A stretch of DNA of 64,000 bases from Paenibacillus phytohabitans (GTDB lineage Bacteria > Bacillota > Bacilli > Paenibacillales > Paenibacillaceae): positions 248,001 to 312,000 of the forward strand of contig NZ_WHOB01000059.1 in NCBI RefSeq assembly GCF_013141775.1. The letters are read 5' to 3'. The notes under the pieces are model-generated. The model searched no databases. It saw only the letters and a list, made by a program, of their open reading frames with translations, and was not told the DNA's origin. The translations under genes and the position numbers were made by a program. Below, piece by piece: positions 27,456-35,994 of this stretch; the first letter of the stretch is position 1, and every line of letters starts with the position of its first letter.

Positions 27456-27535
27456 GGATAAACCTCAAGCGGATATTAAGCCCCAATAGCAGCTTGAGCA
27501 GCAATATCAGCTTCAGCTGCACTATGCCAAACCAA

Positions 27536-27577
27536 AAACCCCCGGTTCTCCCTGATAGAGCGGAGAACCGGGGGTTT
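27536..27577. terminator. Bidirectional terminator
   Basis: AAACCCCCGGTTCTC and GAGAACCGGGGGTTT form a perfect 15-bp stem between the pump gene and the convergent small gene. Confidence 0.92.
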
Positions 27578-27603
27578 AGATTGCTTTTACCAGGATGTAC
27601 TGT

Positions 27604-27810
27604 CTACTGCCCGAAACCGACACGCGGCCGTTCCCGTTCTTTGGTCTGCACATCTACGGCACGGATCGAGGTGATTGGAATGTAGAGGGTCTGGAACTCC
27701 GTGCTGTACTTCACGAACCTCTCATCCAGTTCTTCCAGAACCCCTCCTCTGACGCTGGTTCCATCCAGAAAATGAATCGTTACTTCCTGCCCTTTCAACG
27801 CTGATAACAT
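27604..27810 (-). CDS. Small conserved-looking protein, beta-barrel-like
   Basis: 68 residues (MLSALKGQEVTIHFLDGTSV…). The pattern of alternating hydrophobic strands with VTIHFLDGTSVRGGVLEELDERFVKYSTE, then LYIPITSIRAVDV, looks like an Sm/SH3-like small barrel. RBS GGAG lies 9 bases before the ATG. It begins 18 bp after the clpP-like stop on the same strand and shares its transcript. Function unknown; a link with the protease is only positional. Confidence 0.72.
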   Translation of the reverse strand: MLSALKGQEVTIHFLDGTSVRGGVLEELDERFVKYSTEFQTLYIPITSIRAVDVQTKERERPRVGFGQ

Positions 27811-27828
27811 CTTAATCCGCTCCTTCGT

Positions 27829-28410
27829 CTACAGATGGGTAATAATCGTGTCGATGATCCCGTATTCCAGTGCTTCCTCAGCTGACATGAAATAATCACG
27901 GTCCATGTCCTTCTCCACCTTCTCCGCCGGCTGGCCGGTACGTTCCGCCGTAATCTGGACTATCTTGTGCCGGATTTGCAGAATACGTCTTGCGCTGATG
28001 GCGATATCACTGGCCTGGCCCTGTGCACCGCCATGCGGCTGATGGATCATGATCTCGCTGTTCGGCAGCGCGGATCTTTTGCCTGTAGCTCCTGCCAGCA
28101 GCAGCAGCGAAGCGAAGGAAGCCGCAAAACCGGTGCAAATCGTATTCACCTGCGGTTTGATTACCTGCATCGTATCATAAATACCAAAGCCGGCGGTAGT
28201 CGAGCCCCCGGGGCTGTTGATGAACATCTGGATATCCTTATCCGGCTCATCCGCCGCCAGGAACAGCAGCTGGGCAATAATGCTGTTGGCCAGCCCGTCA
28301 TCGATTGCCGCACCCACGAACACAATCCGGTCCTTCAGCAGCCGGGAATAAATATCGTAGGACCGTTCGCCTCTGGAAGTCTGTTCAATGACATAAGGTA
28401 TAATACTCAT
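27829..28410 (-). CDS. ClpP-family serine protease paralogue
   Basis: 193 residues, the length of housekeeping ClpP. The catalytic triad is retained: Ser98 in GFAASFAS, His123 in MIHQPHGG, Asp172 in MDRDYFMSAEEALEYG. The active-site strand differs from the usual GMAASMGAFLL, and the N-terminal loop (SIIPYVIEQTSRGERSYDIYSRLLKDRIVF) is of the ClpP type. This suggests a second, specialised ClpP rather than the main one. No Clp ATPase gene is adjacent. RBS GGAGG lies 9 bases before the ATG. Confidence 0.9.
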   Translation of the reverse strand: MSIIPYVIEQTSRGERSYDIYSRLLKDRIVFVGAAIDDGLANSIIAQLLFLAADEPDKDIQMFINSPGGSTTAGFGIYDTMQVIKPQVNTICTGFAASFASLLLLAGATGKRSALPNSEIMIHQPHGGAQGQASDIAISARRILQIRHKIVQITAERTGQPAEKVEKDMDRDYFMSAEEALEYGIIDTIITHL

Positions 28411-28521
28411 TAGGTTGTGCCTCCTCTGATCTGTCTAAGTGTATATATCCTGTAAACGGACCAGGGAAGCTTAAAGATACGGGCATGCGGAATTCGGCGG
28501 GTATACAAGGATAGCGTATCT

Positions 28522-28549
28522 TTTACAAAGTGCCGTTCGTTTATATAAT
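28522..28549 (+). promoter_or_regulatory. Likely sigma-A promoter of the ECF sigma gene
   Basis: TTTACA (28522-28527), a 16-bp spacer and a perfect TATAAT (28544-28549), 65 bp before the start codon. Confidence 0.6.
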
Positions 28550-28614
28550 AGAAGCAATGGCTATATCATCTGAATACAAGAAAATAACAAAAAAGCACAA
28601 AGGAGAGGGCCAAG

Positions 28615-29376
28615 ATGACGATTCTTGAACATCACCGTATGCCGGACAGGGCGGATATGGATAAGCAGAGTCTGCAGGAGCTGGGGACTGCGCTGCACCG
28701 GTATTGCCTGTCGCTGACCCGTTCCCCATTCGACGCTGAAGATCTGGCCCAGGAGACCTGGACCAAGGCACTCGGATACAGCAAGTTCACCTTGAGCCCC
28801 AATCCTGAAGCCCTGCTGCTGCGGATTGCCAAGAATACGTGGATTGATGCCGCACGGCGCAAAGGCTCCCTGATCCGTGCGCTTGAACGTTCAGAAACCC
28901 CGGCCGATTCAGCCCTTACACCGGCTGCGCAAGGAGATCGCACCGAAATCGAACTGGCCTTTCAGGCCTTGATCAAGCATCTCTCCCCTTTGCAGCGGAC
29001 CGCCTTCGTACTCCGTGATGTTCTGGGCTATTCAGCCGCCGAGACAGCCGGAACCTTAAGCACTACCGAAGGGGCAGTCAAGGCAGCTCTGCACCGGGCA
29101 CGCCTGTCCTTATCCAGGGTCCGGGAAGAACTGGCTGAGAATGAGGGGCCCGCTCTTCCGCCGGATGCTGATTACCGGGCTTATCTCCGTGCGCTGGCCC
29201 ATGCCTATGAGCAGGGTCAAATTCCGTTGATGCTGGAGCTGCTCCGCCAGGAGACTGCCGCAGAAGTAACTGTTGCTGTAAGCACCGCCACAGTGCATGC
29301 CCTGTATTCCGGAAGCGGAAGCTTCTCCTATCTGAATGGAAGCAGCACCTATGCCGGGCTGCGGATGGCAGCTTAA
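28615..29376 (+). CDS. ECF-type RNA polymerase sigma factor with C-terminal extension
   Basis: 253 residues. Region sigma-2 (about 20-85: HRYCLSLTRSPFDAEDLAQETWTKAL, then ALLLRIAKNTWIDAARRKGS) and sigma-4 (about 112-165: LSPLQRTAFVLRDVLGYSAAETAGTLSTTEGAVKAALHRARLSL) are clear. The roughly 75-residue extension (from ADYRAYLRALAHAYEQGQ) is the kind found in ECF sigma factors that lack an anti-sigma partner, and no anti-sigma gene follows. RBS AAAGGAGAGG. The next gene (an epimerase-like protein) is 52 bp downstream and may belong to the same transcript. Confidence 0.88.
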   Translation: MTILEHHRMPDRADMDKQSLQELGTALHRYCLSLTRSPFDAEDLAQETWTKALGYSKFTLSPNPEALLLRIAKNTWIDAARRKGSLIRALERSETPADSALTPAAQGDRTEIELAFQALIKHLSPLQRTAFVLRDVLGYSAAETAGTLSTTEGAVKAALHRARLSLSRVREELAENEGPALPPDADYRAYLRALAHAYEQGQIPLMLELLRQETAAEVTVAVSTATVHALYSGSGSFSYLNGSSTYAGLRMAA

Positions 29377-29428
29377 CTTTATTCATTGGAATCTTAGCCC
29401 GTACACAAAATATTAGGAGTGTAGCCAA

Positions 29429-30322
29429 ATGAAGAAGATACTTGTACTCGGAGGAACGCGGTTTTTTGGTAAAAGACTGGTGGAGCTGCTGCTCCAGGAC
29501 GGGGACAGCCGGGTAACCATTCTGACCCGTGGTGTAACAGAGGATGATTTCGGTGACCGGGTAACCCGGCTGGCCATGGACCGCACCGATGAAGCTGCGC
29601 TGGAGCGTGCTGTAAGGAATATAGACTGGGATATCGTCTACGATAATATTTGTTTCTCACCGGATGAGGCTGCGGCTGCGGTGCGGATATTTGCCGGCCG
29701 GACGAAGCGGTATATTCTGACTTCAAGCCTGTCTGTCTATAATCCGCAGCCGGATATCTTGACTGAAGCGGATTTCGATCCTGCACACTATCTGCTGAAG
29801 CTGGGCGGGAAGGCCGCTTTCAGTTACCAGGAAGGCAAAAGACTGGCCGAGACCGTTCTGCTGCAGACGGCGGACTTCCCGGTGGCCGCGGTGCGGTTTC
29901 CGATTGTGCTGGGCACGGATGACTATACGCGCAGGCTGCATTTTCATATAGAGCATGTGCAGGCAGGGCAGCCGATCGGCATCCCGAATCCGCAAGCGGA
30001 GATCTCGTTCATCCGTTCCGATGAAGCCGCTGATTTCCTGCACTGGCTGGGCAGTTCCACGTTAACGGGTCCGGTGAATGCCTGTTCGGACGGTACACTG
30101 ACCATCGGCGGAGTTATCTCCATTGTTGAAGCGGCAACAGGTAAACCTGCCGTGGTCCGGCGGGAAACCGCAGATTCGGACAGCTCTCCCTTTGGCATCG
30201 AAGAATCCTGGGTCATGGATACGGCAAAAGCCCGCTCTGCGGGCTTCAGTTTCCTGTCATTATCCGATTGGTTCCCGGAGCTGGTCACATCGCTGAATCA
30301 TTCACTTCGCCAGCACCAGTAA
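29429..30322 (+). CDS. NAD-dependent epimerase/dehydratase-like protein
   Basis: 297 residues, extended SDR fold. The N-terminal nucleotide-binding motif is KKILVLGGTRFFGKRLVELLL, a GGTRFxG variant seen in mRNA-binding/epimerase-like atypical SDRs. The active-site region has TSSLSVY and SYQEGKRLAE; the usual YxxxK is thus replaced by a Tyr-Gln-Glu-Gly-Lys stretch that still fits Y-x-x-x-K. The last 21 bp overlap the 3' end of the convergent chemoreceptor gene. RBS AGGAG lies 9 bases before the ATG. Substrate unknown. Confidence 0.85.
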   Translation: MKKILVLGGTRFFGKRLVELLLQDGDSRVTILTRGVTEDDFGDRVTRLAMDRTDEAALERAVRNIDWDIVYDNICFSPDEAAAAVRIFAGRTKRYILTSSLSVYNPQPDILTEADFDPAHYLLKLGGKAAFSYQEGKRLAETVLLQTADFPVAAVRFPIVLGTDDYTRRLHFHIEHVQAGQPIGIPNPQAEISFIRSDEAADFLHWLGSSTLTGPVNACSDGTLTIGGVISIVEAATGKPAVVRRETADSDSSPFGIEESWVMDTAKARSAGFSFLSLSDWFPELVTSLNHSLRQHQ

Positions 30323-32332
30323 ATCAGCCTCCGATTCACTCCGCCCGTCTGCGGATGCGGATTCCTCCATCACCCGTAATACTCCAGACTGAGGCCGGTG
30401 AACTCCGGCTCCGGTCTTTTTTTCAGGCTCCGCAAACGTTCCGGCTTCTGACTTGGGTTCCGGCTTCTCCGATGTCTGCTCCTTAGTCTTCTTCTCAGTT
30501 TTCTCTGGCGCCTCGTCCACTTCTTTCGTATACGTATTCGTCCTCGCAACTTCTGTCGCTTCTATCTTCGTCCCAGCCTTTGCCGCTGTATCTTCGTCCA
30601 CTCGTACTTCAGGCCCGTCCGCAATTTTGAACACATTGATCTCCCGGAACAGCCGCTGCGAGATTTCATGAATCTCCTCCGCCTGCCGTGCAATGTCGCT
30701 GATCGCCTGATCCTGCTGGGTGCTGGAGGCATTCACTTCCTGTACCCCTGCCGCTGTCTGCTCCGCCACGGAGGCTACGGAATGCACAGATTCGGCAAGG
30801 CGTGAGTTGATCGTACGCGTCTGTTCCACCTTCTGGTGAATCTGCCCGATCTGTGTGCTGATGCCCGCAATGGATTCATCGATCGCCCCGAAGGATGCCA
30901 ATGTCTCCGCCACCTGGTGATCCTGCTGCTCCAGACTTTCTCTGGTCTCCATCATATATCTCTGGAAATCGGCCATGCCGGCCTGAAGCTCCTGGATAAT
31001 CCGGCTGATATGCACGGAGGAATCATTCGTTTGCACGGATAAATGTCTGACTTCATCGGCAATAACGGCGAAGCCTTTTCCCGATGCCCCGGCCCGCGCT
31101 GCCTCAATCGCAGCATTGAGCGAGAGAATATTCGTCTGCTTCGAAATCTCCGTGATTGAATTGGTGATGCGTGAAATATCCTTGGACTGGTTCACCAGTT
31201 GCTCCAGCGCCACATAAACCTTGCTGATCGACTCCCGGGAACGCTGTGAAATCTGGCGCAGGGCAGTAACGGTATCTGAACCCTGCTGCGTATTCCGGTT
31301 AGCCGCTTCACTTGTCGTCAGCATCACATCTGTATACTCGGTAATATCCTGAACCCCGCGGGCCAGCTCCTCCAGCAGCAGCGTACTCTGCTCAGACTGA
31401 ACAGCCTGCTGGTCGGCACCCAGCGAAATCTCCTGAATCGTCCGGACAATATCCCGGTTCGTATGCGCGGTAATCGCCGATGACTGCTGAAAAGAATGCG
31501 AATAGTCAGCCAATGAGCCTGCAGCAGACAAGGTCTGCCGCAGCATGCCCTGAACTCTGCCCACCATATGATCGAAGTGATGGCTCAGCCGGCCCAGCTC
31601 ATCATTATACGGGGAGTTGATCTGCTGCCGCAGATCCCCGTCGGCAATCTGCCTGAGTGCAGCCTGCAGCCTGCCGACCGGCGACAGGAAGGAGCGGATC
31701 AGCAGCCAGGCCAGCACCAGCATGAACAGGAACACTCCGCCTGCAGCATAGGCCACGATTGAGACCGTATCATCCAGCAGGTTAAAAGAAACCGTCTGCG
31801 CCTGCTCTGCATTGTCGGCGGCTGCCTTATACAGCTTCCCGTTTGTCTCAAGCATGGATTGATTCAGCGCAAGCGCCTTCGTATGTATATCATCAATCTG
31901 TTCCAATACAGTTAGTGGATCAAGTGTTTCATCCGACATTGCTCCGAGCAGTTCCGTAATGAATTCCCCATATTCTGCGGCCTGAGTGCCCAGAAGTCCA
32001 AGCATAGTGAATGCTGGTGTGTCCTGCTCAAATTCCACCTTGGCAAGTTCAGCCAACATCTGCTGCTGTTTCTCCTGTAATGGCTCCGCCAGCTCCAGAT
32101 CACTGGATTCAGCGAAGGAAGTCTCCGCACGGTTCAGCTCCTGCAGCAGCTGGGTGATGGTTGAGACTGTAATTCTTTTCTCCATTTCGCTCTTCTGCTG
32201 TTCCATAGATAGCTCTACCTGGTTAATTTTATGTCCTTGGTACAGAGCCACGCCCAGAAAAATGAGCGTAATTGCCGAGAAACTGAAGATTAGCTTCCAT
32301 TTCATCGAAAAGTGCAGCAGGTTCCCCTTCAA
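30302..32332 (-). CDS. Methyl-accepting chemotaxis protein
   Basis: 676 residues from the TTG at 32332, chosen because GAAGGG lies 9 bases before it; the ATG at 32341 touches that GAAGGG directly and is a poor start. Order: TM1 near residues 13-30 (LIFSFSAITLIFLGVALY), an extracytoplasmic four-helix ligand domain (to about 180), TM2 (VAYAAGGVFLFMLVLAWLLI), HAMP (FLSPVGRLQAALRQIADGDLRQQI), and the signalling domain with the conserved hairpin tip ISKQTNILSLNAAIEAARAGASGKGFAVIADEVRHLS. A C-terminal tail of about 100 residues rich in Glu, Lys, Pro and Thr follows, longer than usual. Ligand unknown. Confidence 0.92.
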   Translation of the reverse strand: MKGNLLHFSMKWKLIFSFSAITLIFLGVALYQGHKINQVELSMEQQKSEMEKRITVSTITQLLQELNRAETSFAESSDLELAEPLQEKQQQMLAELAKVEFEQDTPAFTMLGLLGTQAAEYGEFITELLGAMSDETLDPLTVLEQIDDIHTKALALNQSMLETNGKLYKAAADNAEQAQTVSFNLLDDTVSIVAYAAGGVFLFMLVLAWLLIRSFLSPVGRLQAALRQIADGDLRQQINSPYNDELGRLSHHFDHMVGRVQGMLRQTLSAAGSLADYSHSFQQSSAITAHTNRDIVRTIQEISLGADQQAVQSEQSTLLLEELARGVQDITEYTDVMLTTSEAANRNTQQGSDTVTALRQISQRSRESISKVYVALEQLVNQSKDISRITNSITEISKQTNILSLNAAIEAARAGASGKGFAVIADEVRHLSVQTNDSSVHISRIIQELQAGMADFQRYMMETRESLEQQDHQVAETLASFGAIDESIAGISTQIGQIHQKVEQTRTINSRLAESVHSVASVAEQTAAGVQEVNASSTQQDQAISDIARQAEEIHEISQRLFREINVFKIADGPEVRVDEDTAAKAGTKIEATEVARTNTYTKEVDEAPEKTEKKTKEQTSEKPEPKSEAGTFAEPEKKTGAGVHRPQSGVLRVMEESASADGRSESEADLLVLAK

Positions 32333-32519
32333 AAGTATCATCCCTTCATATCTAGCTTGTCTTTACAATAGGTATATTCTGCTAATATCCTCATTGTAGA
32401 AGCCGGATATTAACTATTCTCTTAAGTTGTGTATGCTGAGCGTAAAGAATATGTTGCGAAACTGTTAACAAAACGTCAATATTTAAGGAAATAGAACCAA
32501 TGGACGGGGATGTATACCT

Positions 32520-33437
32520 ATGAAACTGGAACGGCTGATCTCTATAATCTATAAGCTTTTGAATCACGAGGTGTTGTCTGCGGCCATGCTGGCTGAAGAG
32601 TTCCAGGTATCGCAGCGGACCATCTACCGGGATATCAATGTAATCTGTGCAGCGGGCTTCCCGGTCGTATCGTATCAGGGGATGAAAGGCGGATATGGTA
32701 TGATGGACGGCTACAAAATGGATAAAAGCCTGCTCGGCACTTATGATGTTAACGCCCTGATTACCGTGCTCCGCAGTCTTTCTACCGTGTTTGAAGACGG
32801 GCGTGCGCAGGGGACTATTGAGCGGCTGCAGACCATCGGACCGGAGCATCTGACGCAGAGCCTGTCCGTAGACCTCGACACCCTGCGGACGGAGCCTGAT
32901 GCGCTGCGCCATATACGGGCTGCCATCAACGGGCGCATAGTAATCCGCTTCGATTATATCGACACCATGAATGAACGTACGGCCCGTGACATCGAGCCGC
33001 TGCGGCTTCATTTCAAATACCGGAACTGGTACATTTACGGATATTGCCGCACCCGTCAGGCTTACCGCGAGTTCCGCCTGTCCCGGCTGATGAATTTGAT
33101 GCTGACCGGGGATACTTTCGGACCGCACCCGGAGGTGCCGGAAGAGGCAGCTCCCTCAGAGCACGCACGGCAGAACCAGCTGGAGGATGTAGTGATCCGG
33201 GTAAGGCCGGAAGCGTTGGCCGACGCGCTGGATCAGTTTCAGCAGATGGACAAACAGTTTCACGAAGATGGAAGTATGACGATACGCATTCCGGTATATC
33301 AGCCGCTCAGTGCACGCTGGTTATGGGCCATTCTGCTCAGTTTCGGCAGCGGTGCCGAGGTCCTCGAACCCATCCCCCTGCGCGCCATCATCCGAGAGCA
33401 GCTCCAAAACGCACTCAAACCTTATGAAGAAGTATGA
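32520..33437 (+). CDS. HTH/WYL-domain transcriptional regulator (YafY-like)
   Basis: 305 residues. The N-terminal HTH-11 (about 1-60: LISIIYKLLNHEVLSAAMLAEEFQVSQRTIYRDINVICAAGFPVVSY) is followed by a WYL-type ligand domain (about 135-215: RIVIRFDYIDTMNERTARDIEPLRLHFKYRNWYIYGYCRTRQAYREFRLSRL) and a C-terminal WCX extension. The WYL triplet itself is changed to WYI at NWYIYGYC. It lies just upstream of a small membrane protein gene (64 bp), which it may control. Confidence 0.88.
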   Translation: MKLERLISIIYKLLNHEVLSAAMLAEEFQVSQRTIYRDINVICAAGFPVVSYQGMKGGYGMMDGYKMDKSLLGTYDVNALITVLRSLSTVFEDGRAQGTIERLQTIGPEHLTQSLSVDLDTLRTEPDALRHIRAAINGRIVIRFDYIDTMNERTARDIEPLRLHFKYRNWYIYGYCRTRQAYREFRLSRLMNLMLTGDTFGPHPEVPEEAAPSEHARQNQLEDVVIRVRPEALADALDQFQQMDKQFHEDGSMTIRIPVYQPLSARWLWAILLSFGSGAEVLEPIPLRAIIREQLQNALKPYEEV

Positions 33438-33500
33438 CACGCAGTTGTCAAACTTCTTTTTTTATGATGTAAGCAGACTTAAACACACGAGGAGGACATT

Positions 33501-34019
33501 ATGTTTAATGTAATTCAGGAGATCAATGGGTTGGCTGTTGTGCTCGGGACGCTGGCGCTGTCTTTGGTGGGAGGCCTATGGTTCACTGTGGTCTGGGGCA
33601 AGGCGTATGCCTACGCTCTGGGAAAAGAGCATTCGCCAAATGAAAACGGCGTTGCCGTCCTTAAGGAGGACGGTATCGGTTCAGCGGGAAATGGAAGGAA
33701 TGTTAATCATACGAAGCAACATATGAATCCTTCTATTTCCAAAGAAAAACCGGCGCTCCGGTTCATCTTGGGTCCCCTGGTATGCGGACTGATAACAACA
33801 GTGGCGATGGCGGTACTGTTCTATGCGTTCGAGATCGAAACCCTTGCCGATGCTCTCATCTTTGGCGGGATTGTCGGAGCAGGACTATTGGCGGCCACAA
33901 CCGTGAATACCGGGATTAACCCCAATATTCCCCGGCCGCTGGTCTACGGACTGGTTAGCGGGAGCTACTTTTTCCTGTCCGGGCTGATTGTCAGTATAAT
34001 TCTTGTAGCGATGAGTTGA
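33501..34019 (+). CDS. DUF1761-like small membrane protein
   Basis: 172 residues with about four membrane segments. The start (INGLAVVLGTLALSLVGGLWFTVVWGKAYAYALG) is typical of DUF1761. A hydrophilic insert of about 35 residues (about 42-80) separates TM1 from the rest (RFILGPLVCGLITTVAMAVLFYAFEI, ALIFGGIVGAGLLAATTVNTGI, LVYGLVSGSYFFLSGLIVSIILV). RBS GAGGAGG is excellent. Function of the family is unknown. Confidence 0.8.
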   Translation: MFNVIQEINGLAVVLGTLALSLVGGLWFTVVWGKAYAYALGKEHSPNENGVAVLKEDGIGSAGNGRNVNHTKQHMNPSISKEKPALRFILGPLVCGLITTVAMAVLFYAFEIETLADALIFGGIVGAGLLAATTVNTGINPNIPRPLVYGLVSGSYFFLSGLIVSIILVAMS

Positions 34020-34028
34020 AAAGTCGAT

Positions 34029-34205
34029 GTTGTTGTACGTTTTGCAACATTAATTCATAGTTACTGGGGTAGCCGTAAGGATTCTTGTACGCGGTACAAC
34101 AATTTCCCCGTTTAGCTGCTTGGTGGAGGACAATTGATGCCTTTTGTGCAACAATTTTCGATTAGGGCCGGTTTTGATGAGGGGAATGTTGTAGTTCGTG
34201 CAGGA
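34029..34205. repeat. Four-dyad array, exact 52-bp period
   Basis: Four TTGTAC/GTRCAA-type dyads. The right halves (TTGCAAC, GTACAAC, GTGCAAC, GTGCAGG) start at 34042, 34094, 34146 and 34198, exactly 52 bp apart. It follows the DUF1761-like gene. The rest of the gene-free stretch to 34642 shows no gene; weak similar half-sites occur near 34350-34420. Confidence 0.8.
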
Positions 34206-34642
34206 TTACCTCAACAAACCACGATCGGTTCTCCACCATTGATTCACCTTTAAGCTAATCTGCCTGGTCTTCTTGTGAGGGCCTGGTTGAAATCTATTGT
34301 CTATTGCAGATCGCTCTGGAATAGGTGAATTTGGGCAGATAGCTGGAAATCAATTGTATGAAATACATTAAATTTGGTTTTAGCGCAGGATAACGTTGAA
34401 TCTGTTGCAGAAAGTGCACTCAATGAAGAGCTAGCTCTACCGTTCTCAAGCGGGTTACGCCTAGCGAATAGTTGTGTATCTTGCAGGGACAGCTCAATAT
34501 AATTGTACAAATTGGACTAGGAGAAACTACAGTTAGCACTTAAGCGGGAGTCTTCCCGCCATACAAACTGCCATTCACGTAAAACGTCCGTGCAGGTTCC
34601 TGTTGGGGTAATAAAGTTGACAGAAGGGAGTGTACAGTAACT

Positions 34643-35212
34643 ATGAGCGCTGAAAATTGGATTGCGGCTACATCAAGGGAAGATTTGCGGAATTGGCTGC
34701 TTATGAATAGTATGGCTGAACCCTTTTGCTGGGTCGAAGCCACTATGAAGCCAATCCCGGGTACGCTGCTGTACCTGGACGCCGTTGAAGAGGCTTTGTG
34801 CTTCGGCTGGATCGATGGAGTGAAGAAGATGAACACTGAAGCGAAGCTGGTGCAGAGATTGTCTCCCCGCAGCAAGCGGAGCTCATGGACTGAGCTTAAT
34901 AAAGAGCGTGTCCGCCGCCTGGAGAAGCTGGGCTTGATGCGTGAGGAAGGACGGCGGGTCCTTCCTGATATGGATATCCGCTCTTTTAGAATAGACAAGG
35001 TTATCGAACAGAAGCTGAAAGAGGAAACGCAGGTGTATGAGAACTTCATGGCCTTTCCGGCGCTCTACCGGCGGGTGCGGATCGACACCATACAAGGCTA
35101 TATCCATCAGCCAGAAGTGTTTCAGCGCAGACTGGAGAAATTCATCGCAAACACCAGAGAGAATACTATGTACGGCCAATGGCATGATAACGGGCGCCTG
35201 CTGGAGTATTAA
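34643..35212 (+). CDS. YdeI/OmpD-associated-like family protein
   Basis: 189 residues, cytoplasmic. The segment AEPFCWVEATMKPIPGTLLYLDAVEEALCFGWIDGVKKMNTEAKLVQRLSPRSKRSSWTELNKERVRRLEKLGLM carries the marks of the YdeI family (E-A-L-C-F-G-W-I-D and FSPRKPKSxWS-like). The family is sometimes called bacteriocin-protection or OmpD-associated; the biochemical role is not known. A GAAGGGAG ribosome binding site is 10-12 bases before the ATG. It stands alone between repeat-rich spacers. Confidence 0.8.
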   Translation: MSAENWIAATSREDLRNWLLMNSMAEPFCWVEATMKPIPGTLLYLDAVEEALCFGWIDGVKKMNTEAKLVQRLSPRSKRSSWTELNKERVRRLEKLGLMREEGRRVLPDMDIRSFRIDKVIEQKLKEETQVYENFMAFPALYRRVRIDTIQGYIHQPEVFQRRLEKFIANTRENTMYGQWHDNGRLLEY

Positions 35213-35239
35213 GTCCTGCACTGCTTGTATTTAGAGAAG

Positions 35240-35580
35240 TTGGCGGGAGAGTGATTTAGAGGACTGGCGGGGACTCGGTGGGGCTGGGCTGTGCTGGGCC
35301 GGGACTCGGCGTGGGCGGGGCGGGACTCGGCAGGAGCTGGGCGAGGCTGGGCGGGACTCGGCGGGAGCTGGGCGGGACTCGGCGGGAGCTGGGCGGGACA
35401 CGGTGGGAGCTGGGCCGGGACTCGGCGTGGGCGGGGCGGGACTCGGCAGGAGCTGGGCGGGACTCGGCAGGAGATTGGCAAGGATTTGGCGGGGACTTGG
35501 TGGGAGCTGGGCGGGACTCGGGGGGGTGGGCGGGACTCGGCAGGAGCTGGACGGGACTTGGGGGAGATTGGCGAGGATGA
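35240..35580. repeat. Degenerate ~22-bp G-rich minisatellite
   Basis: About 340 bp of GGCGGGACTCGGCGGGAGCTGG-like units with variants (GGCAGGAGCTGG, GGCGTGGGCGGG). Strong strand bias of G over C. All three frames are open through repetition only; no gene supported. Confidence 0.85.
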
Positions 35581-35611
35581 ATAGCTTCACGATCGTATAC
35601 GCTCGTGAATA

Positions 35612-35786
35612 GGACTGAGAATCCGCTATTTGGGTAAAACAGGCGGTTTTACGGGCCATGCGGACTCAGAATCGCTTATATGGCTGCCGGCTCCACATTT
35701 TAGGCTCGAATGAACAAAATAACTGATTCTCAGTCCGTTTGGGCGTTGAATGCAGTGTTTTGGGCAAAATAGCGTCTTCTCAGTCC
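35612..35786. repeat. Four-site inverted element (GGACTCAGAAT family), copy 1
   Basis: Two direct sites (GGACTGAGAATCCGCTAT at 35612; GGACTCAGAATCGCTTAT at 35662) and two inverted sites ending at 35736 and 35786 (…TTCTCAGTCC). Spacing is 50 bp within each pair and the whole is 174 bp. The same geometry occurs at 53699-53873. Confidence 0.85.
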
Positions 35787-35928
35787 GCATTCCCCTGCTG
35801 ATCGCCATCTGCTGAGCTAACGGTCCTGCCACGCCAAGGCAATTCGCTCCAGAACACCACCAGTAATCTGTCTTTCAGGTACGCCTCCTCCATTCTACAA
35901 TGCCCGGCTTGGTACAATCTCAGAACTA

Positions 35929-35948
35929 ATGAAATGAGTTCATTTCAT
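35929..35948. promoter_or_regulatory. Orphan perfect palindrome, operator-like
   Basis: ATGAAATGA-GT-TCATTTCAT has perfect 9-bp arms. It lies just after a TACAAT hexamer (-10-like) in a stretch where no gene follows within 200 bp. It could be the leftover operator of a lost gene. Confidence 0.45.
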
Positions 35949-35994
35949 GCAGCAATTTATGTGTTCGGTTTCAGCTTCAACCGGAAACTTAAAG

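Noticed and set aside
34301..34510. 69-codon minus-strand frame in a gene-free stretch
   Set aside because: No ribosome binding site or family resemblance; low-complexity Ser/Leu content.
35231..35659. Pro/Ser/Ala-rich minus-strand frame and Gly/Trp-rich plus-strand frames
   Set aside because: They follow the 22-bp repeat exactly, lack ribosome binding sites and run into the four-site element.
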